Source: Faeciplasma sp048393055
GTDB lineage: Bacteria; Bacillota; Clostridia; Oscillospirales; Ruminococcaceae
Length of the DNA: 64,000 nt
NCBI GenBank assembly: GCA_048393055.1
Contig: DBFJJS010000012.1
Location: forward strand, 62,001-126,000
Reading direction: 5' to 3'
This document shows positions 24,482 through 32,684 of the stretch, one piece after another. The position numbers and the translations under genes were made by a program. Numbering within the stretch: the stretch's first letter is position 1; each line of letters begins with the position of its first letter. The notes beneath the pieces are model-generated. The model had not been told where the DNA came from and did no database searches. It worked only from the letters and a program-made list of their open reading frames with translations.

Positions 24482-25774
24482 GTGTTTGAAACGTTAAGAA
24501 ACGCTTGGAAGGTAACTGATATAAGAAAAAAAATACTTTATACCCTGCTCATTATTGTTATATATAGACTGGGCGGTTATATTCCCGTTCCTTTTCTCGA
24601 TTCGACTGCTATAGAGCAGATGATAACGGGAAGCAACAACATTTTCAGCTACCTCAACACACTGTCAGGCGGAACCTTCGGAAGAGCGACGCTTTTGTGC
24701 CTTTCGATTTCACCCTACATCAACGCACAGATTATCATTCAGCTTTTGACCTTTGCTATTCCTCCGCTTGAAAGGCTTGCCAAGGAGGGCGAAGCAGGAA
24801 GGGCAAAAATTAATCAAATCACAAAGTATACTACTTTGGGTATCGCGTTGCTTCAATCGTGGGGCTACTATGTAGCTCTGAACAGTCAGGGAGCTTTGAC
24901 CTATACCACCGGTTTCTCAAAGGTGCTTTCCGAGATAGTAATTATTGCATGCTTCACGGCCGGTGCGATGCTTGTTATCTGGCTCGGCTCTCTTATTGAT
25001 AAGAAGGGCATAGGAAACGGCATTTCAATGCTTTTGTTCGCGGGTATTATTGCGGATATTCCTTCCTCGTTTGGCACCACATTTGTGGTTCTTGCCGAAT
25101 CAGGAAATGCGGTTCAGATTGCGCTTATCCCGATAATCATTATAATTTTCATATTAATGATCGCGTTTATTATTTTCATGGATAACGCGGAAAGAAGGCT
25201 TCCCATCCAGTATGCAAAGCGCGTTGTGGGAAGGAAAATGTACGGAGGACAGAGCACATACCTGCCGATTAAAATTGCCATGGCGGGAGTTATGCCCATA
25301 ATCTTTGCCATGTCGGTAATGTCGATCCCTCAGACGATCGAGATGTTCACCGGCAGACCGGAGAGCGGCTTCTGGGCGGCGTTCCTGAATGCGTTCAGCT
25401 ACACTCACCCGGTATACGCAACGCTTTACTTCATTCTTATAATCCTGTTCAGCTACTTCTACGTTTCCATGCAGTATAATCCTGTTGAGATAGCCAATAA
25501 TCTTCGTCAGAACAACGGCGGCATCCCCGGAATTCGTCCCGGAGCGCCGACTGCGGAGTACATCACAAGAGTGCTTTCAAGGCTTATACTTGTAGGCGCG
25601 CTGTTCTTGGGCATCGTCGCGATATTCCCGATTATCTTTGCTCAGATAACAGGTGTCGGAAATCTTGCTTTGGGCGGTACTTCGATACTTATCGTTGTAA
25701 GCGTAGCGCTTGAGACTGTTCGTCAGCTCGAGTCGCAGCTCATGGTGCGTCACCACAAGGGATTCCTGGAGTAA
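24482..25774 (+). CDS. secY: Preprotein translocase subunit SecY
   Basis: Central channel of the Sec translocon, 430 aa with about ten transmembrane segments. It opens MFETLRNAWKVTDIRKKILY. The plug and lateral-gate region LSGGTFGRATLLCLSISPYI and the cytoplasmic loop with RRLPIQYAKRVVGRKMYGG are diagnostic; PGIRPGAPTAEYI lies in the C5 loop that binds SecA and ribosomes. GTG start with AGAGGTG inside the end of rplO. An A8 run near the N terminus reads in frame. Confidence 0.98.
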   Translation: MFETLRNAWKVTDIRKKILYTLLIIVIYRLGGYIPVPFLDSTAIEQMITGSNNIFSYLNTLSGGTFGRATLLCLSISPYINAQIIIQLLTFAIPPLERLAKEGEAGRAKINQITKYTTLGIALLQSWGYYVALNSQGALTYTTGFSKVLSEIVIIACFTAGAMLVIWLGSLIDKKGIGNGISMLLFAGIIADIPSSFGTTFVVLAESGNAVQIALIPIIIIIFILMIAFIIFMDNAERRLPIQYAKRVVGRKMYGGQSTYLPIKIAMAGVMPIIFAMSVMSIPQTIEMFTGRPESGFWAAFLNAFSYTHPVYATLYFILIILFSYFYVSMQYNPVEIANNLRQNNGGIPGIRPGAPTAEYITRVLSRLILVGALFLGIVAIFPIIFAQITGVGNLALGGTSILIVVSVALETVRQLESQLMVRHHKGFLE

Positions 25775-25787
25775 TAAACCGGCTTTA

Positions 25788-25812
25788 GTTCGGCGTTTAA
25801 AGGGCGCCGAAC
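25788..25812 (+). other. Hairpin between secY and adk
   Basis: Perfect 8-bp stem GTTCGGCG (25788-25795) / CGCCGAAC (25805-25812) with a 9-nt loop. No T-run follows, so it is not an intrinsic terminator. It could be a processing or stability element that changes the ratio of the downstream genes. Confidence 0.55.
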
Positions 25813-25834
25813 CGTCCCTGTAAAGGAGATAGTT

Positions 25835-26467
25835 ATGAATTTGATTTTGTTGGGAGCTCCCGGCGCCGGAAAGGGCACTCAGGCTGAGGTAATATGCAAG
25901 GCGAAGGGCATACCCGCTATTTCGACCGGGAACATGCTGAGAGAGGCAGTTAAAAACGGCACTCCGAGCGGACTTGCCGCGAAAAGCTATATGGACGCGG
26001 GACAGCTTGTTCCGGATGACGTGGTAATAGGAATTTTGAAGGACAGGATAGCGCAGGACGACTGCAAGAACGGATTTATTCTCGACGGCTTTCCGAGAAC
26101 GGTGCCTCAGGCAGAGGCTCTTGACAGGATGGGCGTGAAGATAGATAAGGTTATCGAGATTTACGTTCCGGACGAGGTCATTGCAAAAAGGCTTTCGGGC
26201 AGGCGCGTATGCGAGAAGTGCGGAAATTCCTACCATGTCGATTACAAGCCGACAAGGTCGGAAGGCGTTTGCGACGCCTGCGGCGGAAACGTGGTCACCC
26301 GTAAGGACGACGAGCCCGCGACAGTGCTCGACAGACTCAGGGTATATCACGAAAAAACAGCCCCTCTCAAGGATTTCTACTTTGCACAGGGCAAGCTTGT
26401 AACGGTTATCGGACAGGAGGACGTGTCCGAAACATCAAAGCTCACACTTGAAGCTTTAGAGGCGTAA
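25835..26467 (+). CDS. adk: Adenylate kinase, zinc-lid type
   Basis: Interconverts AMP + ATP and 2 ADP. 210 aa, the long-lid form. The P-loop is GAPGAGKGT (7-15); GFPRTVPQAEALD and the ISTGNMLREAV segment bind AMP. The lid carries four cysteines (CEKCG ... CDACGG) that should bind zinc, common in Gram-positives. Lies in the usual secY-adk-map order; the map GTG starts 4 nt after its stop. Confidence 0.98.
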   Translation: MNLILLGAPGAGKGTQAEVICKAKGIPAISTGNMLREAVKNGTPSGLAAKSYMDAGQLVPDDVVIGILKDRIAQDDCKNGFILDGFPRTVPQAEALDRMGVKIDKVIEIYVPDEVIAKRLSGRRVCEKCGNSYHVDYKPTRSEGVCDACGGNVVTRKDDEPATVLDRLRVYHEKTAPLKDFYFAQGKLVTVIGQEDVSETSKLTLEALEA

Positions 26468-26470
26468 AAA

Positions 26471-27223
26471 GTGATAGGCATAAAATCATCAAAGGATTTA
26501 ATAAAAATGCGCAGGGCAGGCGCCATAACAGGCGGCGCTTTGGCTGCGGCGGGAAAAGCCATACATGCCGGAATGAGCACCAAGGAGCTTGATAAGGTTA
26601 TTCACAACTATATCACCTCTCACGGCGCAAAGCCCTCGTTTTTGGGCTATGCGGGATTTCCTGCCTCGGCGTGCATCTCAGTGAACGACACCGTGATACA
26701 TGGTATCCCTTCCGCACAGGAAAAGCTAAAGGACGGCGATATCGTCTCGGTGGACGTCGGGGCGTATATCGACGGCTTCCACGGCGACAGCGCATGGACC
26801 TTCGTTGTCGGAAGCGTTCCCGAAAGCACTAAGGCGCTGCTGGATTCCACCAGAGAGAGCCTTATGCTCGCCATTTCAATGGCTAAGCCGGGCATGAGGA
26901 TAGGAGACCTGTCAGCAGCCATACAGGAGTACAACGAGTCGAGGGGCTTCGGCGTGGTGAGGGAATACGTCGGTCACGGCGTGGGCTCTGAGCTTCACGA
27001 GGACCCGGAGGTGCCGAACTTCGGCAAAGCCGGTCACGGTCCGAGGCTGACTGCGGGAATGACGATAGCTATCGAGCCGATGATAACCGCGGGAGATTAC
27101 CGGGTAAAAAGGCTTAAGGACGGCTGGACGGTAAAAACTGTCGACGGCTCGCTCGCAGCGCATTTTGAACACACAATCGCAATAACGCCCGACGGTGCGG
27201 TAATACTCACCTTACCCGAATAG
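26471..27223 (+). CDS. map: Methionine aminopeptidase, type I
   Basis: Removes N-terminal Met from new proteins. 250 aa. The five metal ligands of the pita-bread fold are visible: Asp95 (VDVGAYIDG), Asp106, His169 (VGHGVGSELHEDP), Glu202 (IEPMIT) and Glu233 (HFEHT); His77 in NDTVIHGIP is the substrate-binding His. GTG start at 26471 with only GAGG upstream, 4 nt after adk. Confidence 0.97.
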   Translation: MIGIKSSKDLIKMRRAGAITGGALAAAGKAIHAGMSTKELDKVIHNYITSHGAKPSFLGYAGFPASACISVNDTVIHGIPSAQEKLKDGDIVSVDVGAYIDGFHGDSAWTFVVGSVPESTKALLDSTRESLMLAISMAKPGMRIGDLSAAIQEYNESRGFGVVREYVGHGVGSELHEDPEVPNFGKAGHGPRLTAGMTIAIEPMITAGDYRVKRLKDGWTVKTVDGSLAAHFEHTIAITPDGAVILTLPE

Positions 27224-27233
27224 GAGGACGTTT

Positions 27234-27542
27234 GTGAATATAGTCGAAGGCAGCGTGGTAAAATCCACCGCAGGTCGAGATCAAGGCAGCTACTACGTTG
27301 CGACGGCTGCCGAGGACCGCTTCGTTTTTATCGCGGACGGCAAAAGGCATAAGCTTGAGAGCCCTAAGCGAAAGAATGTCAAACACATTTCACCGACCAG
27401 CGCGAGGATAGATATCACCGGCTTGACGAATAAAAAATTGAAAAAGCTTCTCTCGGAGCTTATGACCCAGGGCTTTGGGGAAAGCAAGACGACCGGACGA
27501 GATGAAAGGAAAAGTGTATTGCAATGTCAAAAGAAGATGTAA
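27234..27542 (+). CDS. KOW-domain RNA-binding protein (L14e/L6e-like)
   Basis: A 102-aa basic protein. The N-terminal KOW motif is VEGSVVKSTAGRDQGSYYVA, followed by VFIADGKRHKLESPKRKNVK. It resembles archaeal/eukaryal L14e and is a known small RNA-binding protein of Clostridia placed between map and infA. Its role on the ribosome is not established. GTG start at 27234 after GGAGG. The last 19 nt overlap infA. Confidence 0.85.
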   Translation: MNIVEGSVVKSTAGRDQGSYYVATAAEDRFVFIADGKRHKLESPKRKNVKHISPTSARIDITGLTNKKLKKLLSELMTQGFGESKTTGRDERKSVLQCQKKM

Positions 27543-27742
27543 TCGAGCTTGAAGGCACCGTGTTGGAGGCGCTGCCCAGCGCAAAGTTTCAGGTAGAGCT
27601 TGCAAACGGTCACAAGATTCTCGCCTATGTATCCGGAAAGCTGGGAATGAACCACATAAGGATAGTCCCCGGGGATAAGGTAACGGTCGAGATGTCGCCA
27701 TATGATCTGTCCAAGGGCAGAATAACATGGAGATCAAAGTAA
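27524..27742 (+). CDS. infA: Translation initiation factor IF-1
   Basis: 72-aa OB-fold factor that blocks the A site during initiation. SKEDVIELEGTVLEALPSAK, FQVELANGHKILAYVSGK and IRIVPGDKVTVEMSPYDLSK are diagnostic. It starts inside the KOW gene (19-nt overlap), so it is presumably translated by coupling; its ribosome binding site AAAGGAAAAG lies in the upstream coding sequence. Confidence 0.98.
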   Translation: MSKEDVIELEGTVLEALPSAKFQVELANGHKILAYVSGKLGMNHIRIVPGDKVTVEMSPYDLSKGRITWRSK

Positions 27743-27789
27743 ATTAACAACCAGGAGCTAAAAGCTTTATATTTGAAGGAGGTATTTCA

Positions 27790-27903
27790 ATGAAAGTAAG
27801 ACCTTCAGTTAAACCGATGTGCGAGAAGTGCAAGGTAATAAGACGCAAGGGCAAGGTTATGGTCATTTGCGAAAACCCCAAGCACAAGCAGCGTCAGGGA
27901 TAA
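27790..27903 (+). CDS. rpmJ: 50S ribosomal protein L36, zinc type
   Basis: 37-aa protein MKVRPSVKPMCEKCKVIRRK followed by GKVMVICENPKHKQRQG. Zinc ligands are Cys11, Cys14, Cys27 and His32. AAGGAGG lies 8 nt upstream of ATG 27790. Standard place between infA and rpsM. Confidence 0.97.
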   Translation: MKVRPSVKPMCEKCKVIRRKGKVMVICENPKHKQRQG

Positions 27904-27931
27904 AAACAGTTAATGGAGGTGCCCATAAAAC

Positions 27932-28300
27932 ATGGCTCGTATAGCAAGTATAGACCTTCCAAGAGAGAAGAGAATCGAAGCGGCTCTCACATATATCTAC
28001 GGAATAGGTCAGCCTACAGCAACAAAGATCTGCAAGGAGACAGGCGTTAACCCCGACATCAGAGTTAAGGACCTCTCTGAGGATGATGTTGCAAAGTTGC
28101 GTGAATATATCGATAAGCATCTTATTGTTGAGGGCGATAAGAGAAGAGAGGTTCAGCTCAACATCAAGAGACTTATCGAGGTTGGCTGCTACCGCGGTAC
28201 ACGCCACCGTAAAGGTCTTCCTGTAAGAGGTCAGAGGACAAAGACCAACGCAAGGACCCGCAAGGGGCCCAAGAAGACTATTGCTAACAAGAAGAAGTAA
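27932..28300 (+). CDS. rpsM: 30S ribosomal protein S13
   Basis: Head protein that contacts P-site tRNA and the B1 bridges, 122 aa. RIASIDLPREKRIEAALTYI opens it; YGIGQPTATKICKETGVNPD and the basic tail RGTRHRKGLPVRGQRTKTNA are diagnostic. First gene of the alpha operon segment. Confidence 0.98.
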   Translation: MARIASIDLPREKRIEAALTYIYGIGQPTATKICKETGVNPDIRVKDLSEDDVAKLREYIDKHLIVEGDKRREVQLNIKRLIEVGCYRGTRHRKGLPVRGQRTKTNARTRKGPKKTIANKKK

Positions 28301-28315
28301 GGAGGGATATGCGAC

Positions 28316-28723
28316 ATGGCTCAGAATAAAGCAGCAGGCAAGAAGGTGGCTATACGCCGCCGCAGAGAGAGAAAGAACATTGAACAGGGACAGGTTCATA
28401 TCCAGTCTACATTTAACAATACCATCGTAACCATCACCGACATGCAGGGCAACGCTATTTCGTGGGCTTCTGCAGGAGGACTGGGCTTCAGGGGATCGAA
28501 GAAGTCTACCCCGTTCGCAGCTCAGACTGCGGCTGAGACGGCTGCAAGAGCGGCTAAGGAGCACGGCCTTAAGATAGTTGAGGTTTATGTAAAGGGACCC
28601 GGTCAGGGAAGAGAAGCGGCTATCCGCGCTCTCCAGTCAGAGGAGCTTGAGGTAAGGCTTATCAAGGATGTTACCCCCATTCCTCACAACGGCTGCCGTC
28701 CTCCCAAGCGCCGCAGGGTATAA
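28316..28723 (+). CDS. rpsK: 30S ribosomal protein S11
   Basis: Platform protein beside the E site, 135 aa. GQVHIQSTFNNTIVTITDMQ, SWASAGGLGFRGSKKSTPFA and the end TPIPHNGCRPPKRRRV are diagnostic. The N terminus is very basic. SD AAGGAGG is 11 nt upstream. Confidence 0.98.
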   Translation: MAQNKAAGKKVAIRRRRERKNIEQGQVHIQSTFNNTIVTITDMQGNAISWASAGGLGFRGSKKSTPFAAQTAAETAARAAKEHGLKIVEVYVKGPGQGREAAIRALQSEELEVRLIKDVTPIPHNGCRPPKRRRV

Positions 28724-28812
28724 TCGGCGTAAGAATTTAAAACCGAGTTTACGAAGTTTACTCGGCGTCGGGATAAAGACCCGATATTATTTAGAAAACG
28801 GAGGAAATCATA
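28724..28812 (+). promoter_or_regulatory. Two-hairpin segment before rpsD
   Basis: Hairpin 1 is CCGAGT / ACTCGG; hairpin 2 is TCGGG / CCCGA followed by TATTATTT, resembling a weak terminator. It directly precedes rpsD, whose product S4 is a known autoregulator of alpha-operon translation, so an autoregulatory site is plausible but unproven. Confidence 0.4.
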
Positions 28813-29409
28813 ATGGCACTTAATAAGGAACCTATTCTTAAAAAATGCAAAGCGTTAGGCATCAGCCCGATGGTTATGGGCGTAGCCAAGGAAACTAAAA
28901 GAGATCCAAAGGCTAACGTAAGGAAAAAGGAATCCGAGTATGCAATGCAGCTCAAGGAGAAGCAGAAGCTTAAATTCATCTACGGCGTTCTTGAAAAGCA
29001 GTTCAGGCACATCTATGAGAGGGCCGAAAAGATGGAGGGTCAGGCAGGCGCAAACCTTATCACCCTTTTGGAGCTCAGGCTTGACAATGTTGCGTTCAGA
29101 ATGGGCCTTGCAACTACAAGACGTGAGGCAAGACAGCTCGTTTCCCACGGTCACTTCAACGTAAACGGCGCAAGGGTCGACATCCCCTCCTACAGAGTGA
29201 AGGTCGGCGACGTTATTTCCTTAAGAGAGAACTCCAAGAAGAGCGTTAAGTTCAAGGAAATCGTTGAGGCTACCAACGGCAGACTCATCCCCACATGGCT
29301 TGACGCCGACAAGGATAACCTTTCGGCAACCGTAACAAGGCTTCCCGTCAAGGAGGATCTTGACTACGAGGTAGCTGAGCACATGATCGTCGAGTTGTAC
29401 TCGAAGTAA
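28813..29409 (+). CDS. rpsD: 30S ribosomal protein S4
   Basis: Primary 16S rRNA binder and fidelity protein, 198 aa. The C-terminal S4 RNA-binding domain reads RLDNVAFRMGLATTRREARQ and VSHGHFNVNGARVDIPSYRV. EYAMQLKEKQKLKFIYGVLE is the conserved helix before it. The N terminus (first 45 residues) differs from Bacillus S4 but fits Clostridia versions. SD AACGGAGG. Confidence 0.98.
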   Translation: MALNKEPILKKCKALGISPMVMGVAKETKRDPKANVRKKESEYAMQLKEKQKLKFIYGVLEKQFRHIYERAEKMEGQAGANLITLLELRLDNVAFRMGLATTRREARQLVSHGHFNVNGARVDIPSYRVKVGDVISLRENSKKSVKFKEIVEATNGRLIPTWLDADKDNLSATVTRLPVKEDLDYEVAEHMIVELYSK

Positions 29410-29553
29410 TGCTGTCGGCTGAGTTTCGCATCACAGGCGAAGTGCTTATGGTTTGGTGGGTGCAAAGCCCGCCTTTCCGAAGCCGGTCATTAGCGGGAGG
29501 GCACATGATCCGCAGGGATTTTTGCGGGTCGCCGAAAAGAAAGGGAGGCTAAC
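29410..29553 (+). other. 144-nt non-coding gap before rpoA
   Basis: No reading frame fits. A hairpin ATCCGCA / TGCGGGT is visible close to the ribosome binding site of rpoA, and the rest is GC-rich and partly self-complementary. No terminator or clear promoter was seen. Confidence 0.4.
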
Positions 29554-30513
29554 ATGCTAGAAAAAATCGAAAAGCCGGATATAGAAACAGTCGAGCTTAA
29601 GAGCAACGGAACATACGGAAAATTTGTTTTGGAGCCTTTAGAGCGTGGCTACGGCACGACTATTGGCAACAGCCTTAGACGTGTATTGCTTTCATCTCTC
29701 CCCGGTGTAGCCGTTACATCTATTAAGATAGACGGCGTACAGCACGAATTATCTACTATCCCGGGTGTTAAGGAGGATGTCGCCGAGATCGTCCTCAACC
29801 TTAAAGGCCTTACGGCTAAGCTGTATTGCGACGGTCCGAAGACCGTTTATATAGAAGCTGAGGGTGAGCACGAGGTGACGGCGGGAGACATCAAGACCGA
29901 TTCAGAGGTTGAGATTCTCGTCCCCGATATGCATATCGCAACCCTTGACACCGGCGCAAAGCTTTATATGGAAATAGTTCTCGATAAGGGACGCGGATAC
30001 GTCTCTGCCGAGAAGAACAAAGCCATGATGGCGAACGCGCCTATCGGCGTTATTGCCGTTGACAGTATTTATACGCCTGTTCTCAAGGTGAACTACAGTG
30101 TAGAAAACACCCGTGTAGGACAGATAACCGATTATGACAAACTCACATTAGAGGTGTGGACCGACGGCGTTATTTCCGCAAAGGAAGCCGTCTCCATGGC
30201 AGCCAAACTCCTCAACGAGCATCTGAATTTGTTTATCAACCTGTCGGAGGAGACAAGCGTTGATGAAATTTTGGCTGAGAAGGATAACAAGTCCAAGGAC
30301 AAGGTCCTTGAGATGACCATTGAGGAACTTGACTTGTCGGTTAGATCCTTTAATTGCCTGAAGAGAGCTGGCATTAATACTGTAAACGACCTGATAGAGA
30401 AGTCCGAGGAAGAAATGATGAAGGTACGAAACCTCGGTAAGAAGTCATTTGACGAGGTTAAGGAGAAGCTCGCTTCCCTTGGTCTTGAAATGAGCTACGA
30501 TGAGGAAAATTAA
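29554..30513 (+). CDS. rpoA: RNA polymerase alpha subunit
   Basis: 319 aa with both domains. The N-terminal dimerisation domain carries KFVLEPLERGYGTTIGNSLR and RRVLLSSLPGVAVTSIKIDG. A linker follows near residue 235, and the C-terminal UP-element/activator-binding domain has IEELDLSVRSFNCLKRAGIN and VRNLGKKSFDEVKEKLASLG. SD GGGAGG. Part of the alpha operon, between rpsD and rplQ. Confidence 0.98.
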   Translation: MLEKIEKPDIETVELKSNGTYGKFVLEPLERGYGTTIGNSLRRVLLSSLPGVAVTSIKIDGVQHELSTIPGVKEDVAEIVLNLKGLTAKLYCDGPKTVYIEAEGEHEVTAGDIKTDSEVEILVPDMHIATLDTGAKLYMEIVLDKGRGYVSAEKNKAMMANAPIGVIAVDSIYTPVLKVNYSVENTRVGQITDYDKLTLEVWTDGVISAKEAVSMAAKLLNEHLNLFINLSEETSVDEILAEKDNKSKDKVLEMTIEELDLSVRSFNCLKRAGINTVNDLIEKSEEEMMKVRNLGKKSFDEVKEKLASLGLEMSYDEEN

Positions 30514-30530
30514 TTAAGGAGTGAATATCT

Positions 30531-30872
30531 ATGCCAGGAACAAGGAAACTGGGCAGAACATCTGACCAAAGAAGGGCAATGCTCAGAGCTATGGTCACTT
30601 TCCTGCTTGAAAACGGTAAGATAGAAACAACTGTAACCAGGGCTAAGGAAGTAGCTGCAATGACCGAGAAGATGATCACACTCGGCAAGGCGGGCGATCT
30701 TCATTCAAAGCGCCAGCTCTTTGCATACGTCACCAAGGAGGACGTCGTAAAGAAGGTAATCGATGATATAGCGCCAAAATATGCTGACCGCAAGGGAGGA
30801 TACACCAAGATTATCAAGGTTGGTCCCAGACGCGGCGACGCTGCTGAAATGGCTATCATCCAGTTGGTATAA
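30531..30872 (+). CDS. rplQ: 50S ribosomal protein L17
   Basis: 113 aa, the short bacterial form. PGTRKLGRTSDQRRAMLRAM, FLLENGKIETTVTRAKEV and the end VGPRRGDAAEMAIIQLV are diagnostic. Last gene of the superoperon; a terminator follows within 15 nt. Confidence 0.98.
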   Translation: MPGTRKLGRTSDQRRAMLRAMVTFLLENGKIETTVTRAKEVAAMTEKMITLGKAGDLHSKRQLFAYVTKEDVVKKVIDDIAPKYADRKGGYTKIIKVGPRRGDAAEMAIIQLV

Positions 30873-30884
30873 TTTCTGTATATT

Positions 30885-30960
30885 AAAAGGCTGTCCCACG
30901 CGGCACGTGATCCGAAGACCGAAGGCTTTCGGTGGCTGCGTCCGTGGGGCAGCTTTTATT
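30885..30960 (+). terminator. Terminator of the ribosomal superoperon
   Basis: AAAAGGCTGTCCCACG pairs with CGTGGGGCAGCTTTT across a long arm containing an inner CCGAA/TTCGG hairpin; T-rich sequence follows. The rest of this 338-base gap (30961-31210) is AT-rich with only the promoter for the next gene. Confidence 0.8.
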
Positions 30961-31088
30961 TTCGGAAAGCTGCGCGGCTGTACTCCCAAAAGATACGCAT
31001 ATACATTATTTATTAAAAATTTATTGTATATAGTGCCATAACAGCAAGGCACAATTGCGTGTAAAATATACAAAGTTTCAAAGATATA

Positions 31089-31117
31089 TTGACATTATAA
31101 TGTAAAGATGCTATGTT
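31089..31117 (+). promoter_or_regulatory. Sigma-A promoter of the 31211 gene
   Basis: TTGACA (31089-31094), 17-bp spacer, TATGTT (31112-31117). The start codon is 94 bp downstream. Confidence 0.6.
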
Positions 31118-31210
31118 AAAAATACGATAACATGTTAATTGGCTATGAGACTTGAAAAGCTTTTACTATGCTTCACTAAGTCTAATATGCCGGTATGACG
31201 AAAGGAAAAA

Positions 31211-31570
31211 ATGAAAAAATTATTTGTTTGTATTTTAATGATAGCATGTGCTGTTACAATGACAGCACAAACAGCCGTTGCCTCAACTCAGTCTGTGTTG
31301 AGAACATGCCCCATATGTAAGGAGAGGGCAATGACCGTAACTTGCGGTGTGTGGGTTGGAGAATACCCCGACATAGACTGCGTCGTTGCGTCACATTACA
31401 AACCATGCGTTGTGTTTAACAGGGAAAAATACAACTCATTTGGCGTATGCTCGGCATGCGGTGTCGGAGGAATCAGTGGTGGCGGCACATACCAATATGA
31501 TACGCACGTTGAAAGATGCAGGCATTCGTCAACTGACGAAGTGATATATGAAACCTGTAATTACAGATAA
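31211..31570 (+). CDS. Small secreted cysteine-rich protein, unknown
   Basis: 119 aa with a Sec signal peptide (about residues 1-25, cleavage after AVAS likely). The mature part has CPIC and CSAC pairs plus four further Cys and several His. This resembles two knuckles of a zinc ribbon, unusual outside the cell; disulfides are an alternative. I do not recognise a family. AAAGGAAA is the ribosome binding site. It is followed after 11 nt by a solute-binding lipoprotein, so the two may be co-transcribed. Confidence 0.65.
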   Translation: MKKLFVCILMIACAVTMTAQTAVASTQSVLRTCPICKERAMTVTCGVWVGEYPDIDCVVASHYKPCVVFNREKYNSFGVCSACGVGGISGGGTYQYDTHVERCRHSSTDEVIYETCNYR

Positions 31571-31581
31571 GGAAGATGCGT

Positions 31582-32586
31582 ATGACAAGAAAGCTTATGT
31601 CCGCGGCTGCAGTTTTGTTGTCGGCTGCAGTGTTCCTTTGCTCCTGCGGAATGACAGAGGAGGAAAGGCGCGAAAAGGAAAGGCTTGAACTTGCCGGAGT
31701 AACCGAGGATGATGAAGAGGAGCTTGCAGAGGGCGAATACGACCTGACCGTTGCGTTCTATGGCAATATTGTCGAAGGAGACGAATATGTTATACCCCAG
31801 TTTGAGGAAAAGTACGGCGTAAAGGTAAGAAGGCTTCAATACACAGAGGATGAGGTAAGCGAGCTTGATATAAAGCTGATGGCGGGCGACAACGATATAG
31901 ACGTGTTCTATACGATGACGCTTGACATATTCAAGTATCTGAACGCGGGATATTACACCGATTTAAGCCAATATGATACGCTAAAGGAACGGCTGGACGG
32001 CAACGCCTATGCCGGCTATGCGGCGGAATATAACGGCGGCTACTTCGGAATACCGGCGAGGTCGTTTTTCTTTAATACGGAAACGGACGCAGAAACCGCC
32101 CTCACGGAGAACAAATACTGCTTTAGAAATATAGACGCATTGGGAAATACATATCTCGACGAAAACGGCGACGAGTTGTACGAGGTGCTTAAATATCTGT
32201 ACAGCAATCCCGACGACCCAAAGGACGGCGGATATTATGATTTTGAGTATAAAAACATAGCTGACGATTATTTTATATTGAACCCATACTCCGAAAACAA
32301 GGAGCTTGCGGTTAAATACCTTGAGATGGTGTTCGATTTGATGGATGGTGAGCTTCCGGCATACGACGGAAAGGGCAATCAAATCACGCCTACATATAGC
32401 TACCCTGATGTGGCAGAGGAAGATCTCGAGGGAGCGTATAGATACTGGAACTCGATGGTATGGCTTTACAGGCAGCCTATACACGAGGCGGTGCTTGAGC
32501 TCCCCGAAACCGACGGCAGCGACGAAGCGATCAGAAGGCTTGCCGAAGAGGCTGCCGCAGAGGTAGTTATGAGAATGAACGAATAG
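31582..32586 (+). CDS. Short solute-binding lipoprotein (sugar-binding-like), orphan
   Basis: Lipoprotein with lipobox LCSC (Cys22) and an acidic Glu/Arg linker. The binding fold is seen in YDLTVAFYGNIVEGD, FEEKYGVKVRRLQY, IKLMAGDNDIDVFYTMT and FGIPARSFFFNTE. The end FILNPYSENKELAVKYLEMV is typical of family-1 extracellular solute-binding proteins. At 334 aa it is about 70-100 residues shorter than usual; the segment between residues 160 and 230 looks compressed. ATG 31582 has better spacing from AAGGA than ATG 31576. No permease lies nearby. Confidence 0.68.
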   Translation: MTRKLMSAAAVLLSAAVFLCSCGMTEEERREKERLELAGVTEDDEEELAEGEYDLTVAFYGNIVEGDEYVIPQFEEKYGVKVRRLQYTEDEVSELDIKLMAGDNDIDVFYTMTLDIFKYLNAGYYTDLSQYDTLKERLDGNAYAGYAAEYNGGYFGIPARSFFFNTETDAETALTENKYCFRNIDALGNTYLDENGDELYEVLKYLYSNPDDPKDGGYYDFEYKNIADDYFILNPYSENKELAVKYLEMVFDLMDGELPAYDGKGNQITPTYSYPDVAEEDLEGAYRYWNSMVWLYRQPIHEAVLELPETDGSDEAIRRLAEEAAAEVVMRMNE

Positions 32587-32593
32587 CAAAAAA

Positions 32594-32628
32594 CCGCCGG
32601 ATGGTAAACCCCGCCGGCGGATTTATTT
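32594..32628 (+). terminator. Intrinsic terminator after the 31582 lipoprotein
   Basis: CCGCCGG (32594-32600) / CCGGCGG (32614-32620) with a 13-nt loop, followed by ATTTATTTAT. Confidence 0.7.
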
Positions 32629-32651
32629 ATGCCAAAATTCAAAAGCAAAAT

Positions 32652-32678
32652 AAAAACGCCGCGGGTATTCCCGCGACG
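32652..32678 (-). terminator. Terminator after the degenerate tRNA-Gly copy
   Basis: On the minus strand CGTCGCGGG / CCCGCGGCG with an AATA loop is followed by TTTTT. The same element recurs after each of the three tRNA-Gly copies. Confidence 0.85.
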
Positions 32679-32684
32679 AATTAA

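Noticed and set aside
26181..26402. Alternate-frame peptide inside adk
   Set aside because: No start signal and no motif; adk is continuous and complete.
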